DNA from: Veillonella sp.
GTDB lineage: Bacteria; Bacillota; Negativicutes; Veillonellales; Veillonellaceae
Reading direction: 5' to 3'
DNA length: 5,543 bases
NCBI GenBank assembly: GCA_019419725.1
Contig: DXZL01000099.1
Span: 1-5,543, forward strand
The notes beneath the pieces were generated by a model, which was not told the DNA's origin, did no database searches, and saw only the letters and a list, made by a program, of their open reading frames with translations. Of this stretch, positions 1-4,842 are shown in pieces. The first letter of the stretch is position 1. Each line of letters opens with the position of its first letter. The position numbers were made by a program, and so were the translations under genes.

Positions 1-8
1 AGTAAGTT

Positions 9-25
9 TATACTATAACTATATT
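9..25 (+). promoter_or_regulatory. Candidate -10 region for the metal-binding lipoprotein gene
   Basis: Two overlapping -10-like hexamers are visible, TATACT at 9-14 and TATATT at 20-25. Their -35 elements would lie outside or at the edge of the window, so the promoter cannot be completed. The position, just upstream of a repressor-like inverted repeat and about 90-100 bases before the start codon, suits a short leader. The segment is AT-rich, so chance matches are possible. Confidence 0.4.
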
Positions 26-30
26 ACAAA

Positions 31-54
31 TGCAACTGAGTCGCAACTGCAACT
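31..54 (+). promoter_or_regulatory. Putative Fur-family (Zur-like) operator with extra half-sites
   Basis: Positions 31-45 form an inverted repeat, TGCAACT-G-AGTCGCA: two 7-base arms around one central base with a single mismatch. This 7-1-7 geometry is known for operators of Fur-family repressors (Fur, Zur, Mur, PerR). Further copies of the arm core GCAACT follow in direct orientation at 43-48 and 49-54, so up to three half-sites face the same way. It lies just downstream of the candidate -10 hexamers and upstream of a metal-binding lipoprotein gene, where a metal-responsive repressor would be expected. The sequence is not the textbook Bacillus Zur or Fur box; which metal and regulator are involved is inference. 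Confidence 0.5.
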
Positions 55-114
55 AAAGAATGGTTACTATTCTATGAAAGCATAGCGATCAGGATTTCAC
101 AAAGGAGGACTACG

Positions 115-1020
115 ATGGTCAAGAAGCTGGTTTTGTTAATGATAGGCATTATGATGGCTGCTTTATTTGCAGGCTGTGGTAATGATGCACCGAAGGAACA
201 AGCAGGTAAGAAGATCCAAGTGGTAACAAGTTTTAATGCCATGGCTGAATTTGCAAAAGCTATTGGTGGTGACAAGGTAGAGGTATCTACTATTATTCCA
301 GATGGCGTAGAGCCACATGATTTCGAGTTGAAACCTGAAAATATGAAACAATTGGCAACAGCTCAAGTATTCGTGTACAACGGTTTTGGTATGGAACCTT
401 GGGCACAACAAGCGATTGATGCGGCTAAAAATAGCAAACTCATCACTGTTGTTGCTACAGATGGCGTAGAAGCTATCAAAAATACTGATCCTGAAGAAAT
501 TAAAGAACATGGTGCAGAAGATCCTCACGCATGGTTATCTTTGAAAAATGCAAAAATCGAAGTAAAAAATATTAAAGACGCTTTCGTAAAAGCTGACCCA
601 GCAAACAAAGATTACTATGAAAAGAATTATAATGAATATGTTGCTAAATTAGATGCAATGATCAAAAAATATGAAGATCAATTCGCTAAAGCTCCTCATA
701 AAAACTTCGTTACTGGTCATGCAGCATTTGCGTACTTATGCCGTGACTTTGGATTAGAACAAAATAGTGTAGAAGATGTATTTGCCGAAGGTGAACCAAA
801 TGCGGCTCAATTGGCTGAACTCATCAAATATTGTAAAGAAAACAATATTACTACTATCTTTGCAGAAGAAATGGCTAGCCCAGAAGTTTCTAAAACTTTG
901 GCAAGCGAAGTTGGTGCTAAGGTAGAAACTATTTACACAATCGAAAGCAACGAAGATAATAAAACATACCTAGAACGTATGGATGAAAACCTTACAAAAA
1001 TTGCAGCATCTTTACAATAA
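115..1020 (+). CDS. Metal ABC transporter substrate-binding lipoprotein (ZnuA/AdcA-like)
   Basis: This is a 301-residue extracytoplasmic solute receptor of the cluster A-I family (ZnuA, AdcA, PsaA, MntC), which captures Zn2+ or Mn2+ for an ABC importer. The N-terminus has a lysine pair, a hydrophobic stretch and the lipobox LFAGC, making Cys21 the probable lipid-anchored first residue. Likely metal ligands by family pattern are His68 (VEPHDFEL), His138 (DPHAWLS) and His202 (VTGHAAFAYL), with Glu277 (YTIES) a possible fourth. A histidine at the third position, where manganese receptors usually carry glutamate, favours zinc. The loop before His138 is short and acidic and lacks the histidine-rich run of many ZnuA proteins. 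The start is set by AAAGGAGG at 101-108, six bases before the ATG. A terminator follows directly, so no permease or ATPase gene is downstream in this unit; they must lie upstream or elsewhere. The fold call is secure; metal choice is inference. Confidence 0.93.
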   Translation: MVKKLVLLMIGIMMAALFAGCGNDAPKEQAGKKIQVVTSFNAMAEFAKAIGGDKVEVSTIIPDGVEPHDFELKPENMKQLATAQVFVYNGFGMEPWAQQAIDAAKNSKLITVVATDGVEAIKNTDPEEIKEHGAEDPHAWLSLKNAKIEVKNIKDAFVKADPANKDYYEKNYNEYVAKLDAMIKKYEDQFAKAPHKNFVTGHAAFAYLCRDFGLEQNSVEDVFAEGEPNAAQLAELIKYCKENNITTIFAEEMASPEVSKTLASEVGAKVETIYTIESNEDNKTYLERMDENLTKIAASLQ

Positions 1021-1028
1021 GATGAACG

Positions 1029-1059
1029 AAAAAGCAGCCCTTATAGGGCTGCTTTTTTT
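1029..1059 (+). terminator. Intrinsic terminator after the metal-binding lipoprotein gene
   Basis: A GC-rich stem AGCAGCCC (1033-1040) pairs with GGGCTGCT (1046-1053) around the loop TTATA. Flanking A and T runs extend the stem, and seven T residues follow at 1053-1059. It starts about 10 bases after the stop codon, so it should end transcription before fic. Confidence 0.93.
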
Positions 1060-1064
1060 AGTTC

Positions 1065-1079
1065 TACGCATTGTGCGTA
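1065..1079. repeat. Perfect 6-3-6 inverted repeat upstream of fic
   Basis: TACGCA (1065-1070) and its complement TGCGTA (1074-1079) flank the triplet TTG. It lies straight after the terminator T run and before the fic promoter region. No T run follows, so it is not a second terminator. It could be a binding site for a dimeric regulator, or chance. Confidence 0.4.
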
Positions 1080-1099
1080 AGATTTAAAGTTGTAATATC

Positions 1100-1125
1100 T
1101 ATAATTTTGGGGCCTATAGTATAAT
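1100..1125 (+). promoter_or_regulatory. Candidate fic promoter (two consensus -10 hexamers)
   Basis: Consensus TATAAT occurs twice, at 1100-1105 and 1120-1125. No convincing -35 hexamer sits 16-18 bases before either; TTGTAA at 1090-1095 is 19 bases before the overlapping variant TATAGT (1115-1120). A promoter is expected because the previous unit ends at a strong terminator. The copy at 1120-1125 would give a leader of about 25-30 bases ending in the strong ribosome-binding site AAAGGAGGT (1147-1155). Confidence 0.5.
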
Positions 1126-1160
1126 ATATATAATGAAAATAAATTAAAAGGAGGTCCAAC

Positions 1161-1766
1161 ATGGTTATCACTAATAGATTGGGGATTACCGATTCCCCAA
1201 CATTGGCTAGAGAAGAAGAACGAATTAGTAAAAAAGCGGCAACAACATTGTTTGAAGAAAACTTACTTAATGATATGCCTAGTGGTACGTGGACTACCTT
1301 GCAAAGAATCCATACTATATTATTCCAAGATATATATGATTTTGCTGGTGCATTACGAAGTGTGAATATTGCTAAAGGCAATTTCCGCTTTGTTCCTGTC
1401 ATGTATCTTGCTGAAGCAGTTAGAACCATTGAAGATATGCCGCAATCTACTTTTGATGAAATTGTAGAAAAGTATGTTGAAATGAATGTCGCTCATCCTT
1501 TTAGAGAAGGTAATGGTCGTAGTATGCGATTATGGCTTGATCATATGTTGTGTACAGAATTACAAAAGACCATCGATTGGAGTCAGGTGGATAAAGAGCA
1601 ATATTTGTCTGCTATGGAACGAAGTCCAGTAAATGACCTAGAAATAAAAACTGTTCTAGCTAAGGCACTTACGAGTGATATCAATAATCGAGAACTATTT
1701 ATGAAAGGCCTTGACCATAGTTATTATTTTGAAGGATATCAATTATTTAAAAGTGAAGACTTATAA
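1161..1766 (+). CDS. fic: Fic-domain protein adenylyltransferase, class III type
   Basis: This 201-residue cytoplasmic enzyme is expected to transfer AMP from ATP to a hydroxyl side chain of a target protein. The catalytic Fic motif is complete at residues 112-123 (HPFREGNGRSMR): His112 is the general base, Glu116 the acidic residue for metal binding, and the glycine/asparagine/arginine residues bind the phosphates. Residues 61-78 (around FAGALRSVNIAKGNFRF) fit the flap region that docks the target. Near the C-terminus, residues 187-192 (SYYFEG) match the inhibitory motif [S/T]xxxE[G/N], placing Glu191 as the residue that blocks productive ATP binding. That arrangement and the length fit class III Fic proteins such as Neisseria meningitidis NmFic, which need no separate antitoxin and are reported to act on DNA gyrase. 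The target here is inferred. The start has an excellent Shine-Dalgarno sequence at 1147-1155. The next gene begins 11 bases after the stop and is probably co-transcribed. Confidence 0.93.
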   Translation: MVITNRLGITDSPTLAREEERISKKAATTLFEENLLNDMPSGTWTTLQRIHTILFQDIYDFAGALRSVNIAKGNFRFVPVMYLAEAVRTIEDMPQSTFDEIVEKYVEMNVAHPFREGNGRSMRLWLDHMLCTELQKTIDWSQVDKEQYLSAMERSPVNDLEIKTVLAKALTSDINNRELFMKGLDHSYYFEGYQLFKSEDL

Positions 1767-1768
1767 GG
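1764..1768 (+). promoter_or_regulatory. Ribosome-binding site overlapping the fic stop codon
   Basis: TAAGG (1764-1768) contains the fic stop codon TAA and lies nine bases before the ATG at 1778. It is the only Shine-Dalgarno-like sequence there and is weak, so efficient initiation may depend on ribosomes finishing fic. This suggests translational coupling of the two genes. Confidence 0.5.
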
Positions 1769-1777
1769 TATAGAATT

Positions 1778-2347
1778 ATGAATGGTATGTTTGGCCCATA
1801 TATAGAAAAATGGATGCGTTTTATCACTGTTAAAAATATGTTGTTATTAGCTGTGGTATCAGCAATTATAACTGACTTGGGATTATATATATTAACGCTA
1901 ATTATCCCAAAGAGTCCATTTTTTAAAACATTTATTTGGGAGGTTATAGGCCCTATAGAACTTGAAGCAGTTCCTCTTATAGGATATGTGCTTGGAATTG
2001 TAGCGTTTGTTCTTGTATCTTCTGGTATTTTATATGGTATTTTTAAGGTCTTTAAGGGGCAGGTTACATATAAGCAACTTGTGGCAGACATGCTTTTAAA
2101 TAGTTGTATTACTAGTTGGATTCATTTGATTTTCGTACTTTTTGCTGCGCCTATTTATCTTTTCTTGGATTTACATACTAAAGGCGGATCCGGTGGATTA
2201 AGCACCATAGAACTATTTAATGTCATTATCATGGCGCAACTGATGTCTAAGCAATTTGGATTGAGTCCTTGGATAACCGGTATTGCATTTTATATCGTAT
2301 CCTTTGTCTTTGGCATAGGTGGCATTATGTTGTCTATGTCTCTTTAA
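1778..2347 (+). CDS. Multi-pass membrane protein, Yip1-like, linked to fic
   Basis: A 189-residue very hydrophobic protein with no catalytic motif that I recognise. Hydrophobic segments lie at about residues 20-43, 66-90, 109-130, 143-157 and 164-187, separated by a short basic N-terminus and a glycine/serine-rich polar stretch (134-142). Directly after the second segment, residues 92-101 (FKGQVTYKQL) match the position and pattern of the motif shared by the four membrane proteins downstream and recall the Yip1 family loop. The start at 1778 has only a weak ribosome-binding site; an in-frame ATG at 1787 is an alternative. It follows fic by 11 bases and precedes a terminator, so it should share the fic transcript. 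It could modulate or respond to the Fic enzyme, or be an ordinary member of the membrane family placed next to it by chance. Function unknown. Confidence 0.85.
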   Translation: MNGMFGPYIEKWMRFITVKNMLLLAVVSAIITDLGLYILTLIIPKSPFFKTFIWEVIGPIELEAVPLIGYVLGIVAFVLVSSGILYGIFKVFKGQVTYKQLVADMLLNSCITSWIHLIFVLFAAPIYLFLDLHTKGGSGGLSTIELFNVIIMAQLMSKQFGLSPWITGIAFYIVSFVFGIGGIMLSMSL

Positions 2348-2366
2348 ATACATATGTAATGGAAAT

Positions 2367-2402
2367 GTTGATAGATGCTATTAGGTGTCTATCAACTTTT
2401 TT
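2367..2402 (+). terminator. Intrinsic terminator of the fic-membrane protein operon
   Basis: GTTGATAGA (2367-2375) pairs perfectly with TCTATCAAC (2388-2396), and part of the 12-base interior may extend the stem through G-T pairs. Six T residues follow at 2397-2402. It lies about 20 bases after the stop codon at 2345-2347. Confidence 0.85.
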
Positions 2403-2441
2403 ATTACTATATTTGTTTGCATAATTTACAATAAATTTATA

Positions 2442-2470
2442 TTTAATTTAAAAGTGTATTATGATACAAT
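2442..2470 (+). promoter_or_regulatory. Promoter of the 2513-3184 gene (extended -10)
   Basis: A -35-like TTTAAT (2442-2447) is 17 bases before TACAAT (2465-2470), which is preceded by TG at 2462-2463 as in extended -10 promoters. An AT-rich stretch (about 2421-2452) lies upstream and over the -35. Transcription would start near 2477, giving a leader of about 35 bases. Confidence 0.65.
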
Positions 2471-2512
2471 GATAGAAATATATGTGCTTTTGATGTATTT
2501 GGAGGGGAACAT

Positions 2513-3184
2513 ATGGAACGAAAATGGTATTTAGATCTTTGGGCACTTATTAGAGCGCCATTTAAACGTGGCATTCCAGAGATTGTTGAATTTGGTACAA
2601 CTCAACGAGGGTTTGCATGTGCCATGGGTATGCTTGTTATTAGTATGCTTGTGAGTTGGATTATACAAGCGGGGATGTCCTATTCCCTAGGTGCTTCACC
2701 TTTACAGCTAGGAGCTGCGTTGGGAGTCATGGCTGGGGCAGGCTTTTTTGCACTAGTCTTTTATGCATTAATTGCATTTGCTATATTAGCCATTTATTCA
2801 GTGCTCTTTAGTTCAGTGGCTAATAAATTTGGTGCTCATACTAATTATGAGTCTATACTAAAGATTTGTTGGTATGAAAGTGCATATTCTATGTTCATAT
2901 CCCTTGTTTTATCGATTATTCAAGTGATTTTGATTCTTATCATTCAAGGGTTAAGCTTAGATATTTACGCAGATGAGACTCTTTTGTATATCATTAGTTT
3001 CACCTATATTATTTTAGAAATTGTGTTATACATTTGGTATTTCTGGTTGAGCTTAACACTTATGGCACGTCAAATCGAAAAGGGACGTCTAGCAACATTT
3101 GGTATTGGGCTTTTGGCATCTTTAATTCCAGTAGTCCTTATTGGTATTTTGGTAGGCATGGTTATGCTTGCTACATCTAGATAA
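2513..3184 (+). CDS. Yip1-like membrane protein, paralog of the 4843-5451 gene
   Basis: A 223-residue integral membrane protein. The polar N-terminal segment (residues 1-33) carries WALIRAPFKRGIPEIVEFGT, which aligns with LLVRSPKKGIDEIFWFGT in the last gene of the window and, more weakly, with the N-terminus of the 4065-4694 product. Hydrophobic segments lie at about 34-56, 66-100 (long enough for one long or two short spans), 126-148, 157-183 and 196-220. Residues 105-114 (KFGAHTNYES) follow the second segment and correspond to the Yip1-like loop motif. The start is supported by GGAGGGG at 2501-2507, five bases before the ATG. The gene has its own promoter and terminator. Yip1-family proteins in eukaryotes act in vesicle transport; bacterial relatives have no settled role, so none is assigned. 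Confidence 0.88.
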   Translation: MERKWYLDLWALIRAPFKRGIPEIVEFGTTQRGFACAMGMLVISMLVSWIIQAGMSYSLGASPLQLGAALGVMAGAGFFALVFYALIAFAILAIYSVLFSSVANKFGAHTNYESILKICWYESAYSMFISLVLSIIQVILILIIQGLSLDIYADETLLYIISFTYIILEIVLYIWYFWLSLTLMARQIEKGRLATFGIGLLASLIPVVLIGILVGMVMLATSR

Positions 3185-3205
3185 TTACATAGTATGAAAA
3201 ATATG

Positions 3206-3234
3206 AAAGCAAGGTATGAATATACCTTGCTTTT
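3206..3234 (+). terminator. Intrinsic terminator after the 2513-3184 gene
   Basis: A 12-base-pair stem (3206-3217 with 3222-3233, arms AAAGCAAGGTAT and its complement) encloses the tetraloop GAAT. Only four T residues end the structure before G3235, so release may be incomplete and allow some read-through into the next unit. Confidence 0.8.
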
Positions 3235-3235
3235 G

Positions 3236-3244
3236 TGCTATAAT
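3236..3244 (+). promoter_or_regulatory. Extended -10 promoter for the 3366-4694 operon
   Basis: TGCTATAAT is a perfect extended -10 element (TG, one base, then consensus TATAAT at 3239-3244). It begins two bases after the preceding terminator stem, so the -35 position (about 3216-3221, ATGAAT) falls inside that hairpin and is poor. Transcription from here would give a leader of about 115 bases before the ATG at 3366. Confidence 0.6.
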
Positions 3245-3277
3245 GATGAACAGAGTATGAATTAAAAATAAAATAAT

Positions 3278-3286
3278 TGTTATAAA
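3278..3286 (+). promoter_or_regulatory. Second candidate -10 for the 3366-4694 operon
   Basis: TGTTATAAA is a near-consensus extended -10 (TATAAA at 3281-3286) in a very AT-rich stretch. A -35 is not obvious. It would start transcription near 3293, giving a leader of about 70 bases that still includes the hairpin at 3311-3334. It is weaker than the element at 3236-3244. Confidence 0.3.
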
Positions 3287-3310
3287 TTCGTAATCGTTGT
3301 GTTGTGTGAT

Positions 3311-3334
3311 GCATCATTCTATATAGAATGGTGC
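3311..3334 (+). promoter_or_regulatory. Leader hairpin before the 3366 start codon
   Basis: GCATCATTCTA (3311-3321) pairs with TAGAATGGTGC (3324-3334), with one G-T pair and a two-base centre that would open to a four-base loop. No T run follows, so it is not a simple terminator. It ends 16 bases before the ribosome-binding site at 3351-3359. The arm AGAAT (3325-3329) could alternatively pair with ATTCT at 3336-3340. It may affect translation or transcript stability, or act at the DNA level as a regulator site. Confidence 0.45.
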
Positions 3335-3350
3335 TATTCTTGTTGTGTAA

Positions 3351-3359
3351 AAGGTGGTG
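3351..3359 (+). promoter_or_regulatory. Ribosome-binding site that sets the 3366 start
   Basis: AAGGTGGTG differs by one base from the ideal AAGGAGGTG. It lies six bases before ATG 3366 (or nine before ATG 3369). Two GTG codons at 3354 and 3357 are in frame but lie inside this site, so they are unlikely to be starts. Confidence 0.65.
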
Positions 3360-3365
3360 AGAGGC

Positions 3366-4049
3366 ATGATGGGAGGTTTATTAGAGTTCGTTTATCGCTT
3401 ATTAAACCCCATTGAAGAAAAACATCCGCGCATGTACCACTATGATGTTACCTATGGTCAGCTTGTATGGATGCTGGTATTGTCCCTCATATGTTATCAA
3501 TTTACCATCGTTGGTGAAAGCGTCTATTTAGACGCTATACGCGCATTTATACGTAATTCATCACTTTTGGTAAAGTGGCAATTGTTTTCGCTTCCCGTAG
3601 GGCAGCATGAAATACAAGTCTTTTTTGAGCAGCTAAGTAAACCTCGTGAGTTTTGGAATGTAGGTCGTTTTACGTGGGTGATTTTAAAAGCGGCGCTTAT
3701 GTCTGGTATCTTGATAGGTTACGCCGTGTTGCAAAAGCGTAAGTTCCACATTCGTGGCGTAGTAACTGGTGTTTTACACATGATGGCCTTTGCTCAACTA
3801 GTAGTAGCTATGATTACTCTGACGGCGGGAATTATGTTAATCCTTACGTCCATACCAATTTTATTGCAAGCCGTTATTGGCTTTTGCATGATTGTTTTAT
3901 GCATTCTTAGTACTGTATTGCTACTACAGACCATGGGGCGTATAGCCGGAGCATGTATTAATGGCAGTTTTTATGAAGGACTAAGCATTATGTTAATTGC
4001 TATTTTAGCATCACTATTATGTGAAGTGCTATATACATTAACTCGATAA
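3366..4049 (+). CDS. Yip1-like membrane protein with enlarged first outer loop
   Basis: A 227-residue integral membrane protein, the most divergent of the set. Hydrophobic segments lie at about residues 31-50, 104-122, 139-161, 164-187 and 204-223. Residues 122-131 (LQKRKFHIRG) directly follow the second segment and are strongly basic, as expected for a cytoplasmic loop; they occupy the position of the Yip1-like motif in the neighbours. Between the first two segments is a polar to amphipathic stretch of about 50 residues (51-103) lacking in this form in the others; by topology it would face outside the membrane. The N-terminus is short and lacks the FGT motif of the 2513 and 4843 products. 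ATG 3366 is preferred on Shine-Dalgarno spacing, with ATG 3369 equally possible. The next gene starts 15 bases after the stop, so the two form one operon. Function unknown. Confidence 0.85.
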   Translation: MMGGLLEFVYRLLNPIEEKHPRMYHYDVTYGQLVWMLVLSLICYQFTIVGESVYLDAIRAFIRNSSLLVKWQLFSLPVGQHEIQVFFEQLSKPREFWNVGRFTWVILKAALMSGILIGYAVLQKRKFHIRGVVTGVLHMMAFAQLVVAMITLTAGIMLILTSIPILLQAVIGFCMIVLCILSTVLLLQTMGRIAGACINGSFYEGLSIMLIAILASLLCEVLYTLTR

Positions 4050-4054
4050 TATAT

Positions 4055-4060
4055 GAGGAG
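4055..4060 (+). promoter_or_regulatory. Ribosome-binding site that sets the 4065 start
   Basis: GAGGAG lies four bases before ATG 4065. The in-frame ATG at 4053 has no Shine-Dalgarno sequence before it and overlaps this site. The gap is rather short, but the downstream start also gives an N-terminus that lines up with a paralog. Confidence 0.65.
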
Positions 4061-4064
4061 TATT

Positions 4065-4694
4065 ATGACTTGGTATAAGGACATATTACATTTATTTACA
4101 AAATTGAGTGACAGATCCTTTCAAAATATTATTAGAAATGGAACCTATACTCGAGCTATACTAAATCTTATAATATCTACAATTGTATTATATGTAACGA
4201 CCTATGCTTTGCCGTTCATAGTGAAAGCTGTGTCTCCCTTATTAGGCATAAAACGCATGACTGGTCTCACACATTTTGATCTAGTTAGTGCTTTGGCAAA
4301 TGCATCCTTTTTAATTTTTCAAATTATCATAGGTGGCTTTGTTATATGGCGATTACTAGTGTTACTAGGTGGTACTGGTACCTATAGAGGTGTAATTCGT
4401 AATTATATCTATGGCTTAGCTTATACGAATGCACTGCGTACCGTAGTATTAGTGTTGATCCATATAGTGGGGCTCATATTATTTTATCTATCTATGCCGA
4501 AATATGTAGGGGATATGGCCTATCTTGTAACCATGTTTAGTCAGTATTATGCTGTCTTTATTGGGGCCCAGCTCATGCGCCGCTATGTGGAACTAGGTAT
4601 CGTAAAAACATATATTATTATGTTTATTGTGGCGTTGCTATCAGTGTCAGTATTGCCTCATTGGATCCGATTTGTACATACCCTAGTTAAATAA
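4065..4694 (+). CDS. Yip1-like membrane protein, second gene of an operon
   Basis: A 209-residue integral membrane protein and the clearest Yip1-like member here. The N-terminal stretch WYKDILHLFTKLSDRSFQ (residues 3-20), ending in NGTYTRA (25-31), lines up with WYLDLWALIRAPFKRGIP and FGTTQRG of the 2513-3184 product, which also supports the start. Hydrophobic segments lie at about 32-54, 79-101, 122-144, 150-171 and 179-198. Residues 101-110 (LGGTGTYRGV) follow the second segment and look like the glycine-rich loop common in Yip1-family proteins, with basic Arg108 and Arg112 on the probable cytoplasmic side. It is co-transcribed with the 3366-4049 gene (15-base gap) and followed by a strong terminator. 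The pair may form a complex; that is inference. No enzymatic motif was seen. Confidence 0.88.
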   Translation: MTWYKDILHLFTKLSDRSFQNIIRNGTYTRAILNLIISTIVLYVTTYALPFIVKAVSPLLGIKRMTGLTHFDLVSALANASFLIFQIIIGGFVIWRLLVLLGGTGTYRGVIRNYIYGLAYTNALRTVVLVLIHIVGLILFYLSMPKYVGDMAYLVTMFSQYYAVFIGAQLMRRYVELGIVKTYIIMFIVALLSVSVLPHWIRFVHTLVK

Positions 4695-4715
4695 TATAAG
4701 ACTGTAATGTAGTAT

Positions 4716-4746
4716 AACCGCAAGATGAAAGTCTTGCGGTTTTTTT
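4716..4746 (+). terminator. Intrinsic terminator of the 3366-4694 operon
   Basis: AACCGCAAGA (4716-4725) pairs perfectly with TCTTGCGGTT (4732-4741) around the loop TGAAAG, followed by a T run ending at 4746. It lies about 20 bases after the stop codon. Confidence 0.93.
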
Positions 4747-4778
4747 ATCGTTTAATTTATATTAAAATTAATTATATA

Positions 4779-4808
4779 TAATTTAAATCTGGGAATTTAT
4801 GATATAAT
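4779..4808 (+). promoter_or_regulatory. Promoter of the 4843-5451 gene (extended -10)
   Basis: TGATATAAT (4800-4808) is a perfect extended -10 with consensus TATAAT at 4803-4808. The -35 position is poor (around AATTTA, 4780-4785), but a long AT-rich tract (about 4742-4787) lies upstream and could act as an UP-like element. TAATTTAAA at 4779-4787 also occurs at 2444-2452 in the promoter of the paralog at 2513. Transcription would start near 4815, leaving a leader of about 28 bases. Confidence 0.65.
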
Positions 4809-4832
4809 TAATTCTATAGTGTAGTTGAGAGC

Positions 4833-4836
4833 GGAG
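4833..4836 (+). promoter_or_regulatory. Ribosome-binding site that sets the 4843 start
   Basis: GGAG (4833-4836) sits six bases before ATG 4843. An in-frame TTG at 4825 would begin upstream of it and has no Shine-Dalgarno sequence of its own. The N-terminus from 4843 also matches the paralog at 2513 almost from its first residue. Confidence 0.75.
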
Positions 4837-4842
4837 TTAGTT

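Noticed and set aside
2..85. Open frame on the + strand entering from the left edge and ending in TAG at 83-85
   Set aside because: Its translation is not recognisable, and the segment contains -10-like hexamers and a repressor-like palindrome, so it is better read as a promoter region.
163..528. Open frame on the - strand opposite the lipoprotein gene
   Set aside because: It is fully antisense to a well-supported gene and has no recognisable motif. The same applies to - strand frames at 72-275, 1064-1429, 1747-2091 and 4797-5066.
1767..2347. The membrane gene after fic as a classical Fic antitoxin
   Set aside because: Class I Fic antitoxins are small soluble proteins with the inhibitory motif, usually encoded before the toxin. 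This one is a membrane protein, and the Fic protein already carries its own inhibitory motif.
3354..3365. GTG starts at 3354 and 3357
   Set aside because: They fall inside the Shine-Dalgarno sequence AAGGTGGTG, which is well placed for ATG 3366.
4053..4064. ATG start at 4053
   Set aside because: No Shine-Dalgarno sequence precedes it; GAGGAG at 4055-4060 serves ATG 4065, and the extra residues have no counterpart in the paralog.
4742..4787. AT-rich tract as a replication origin or repeat array
   Set aside because: There are no DnaA boxes or regular repeat units; it fits an AT-rich promoter upstream region.
4825..4842. TTG start at 4825 for the last membrane gene
   Set aside because: The Shine-Dalgarno GGAG at 4833-4836 lies downstream of it and serves ATG 4843, and the paralog alignment begins at 4843.
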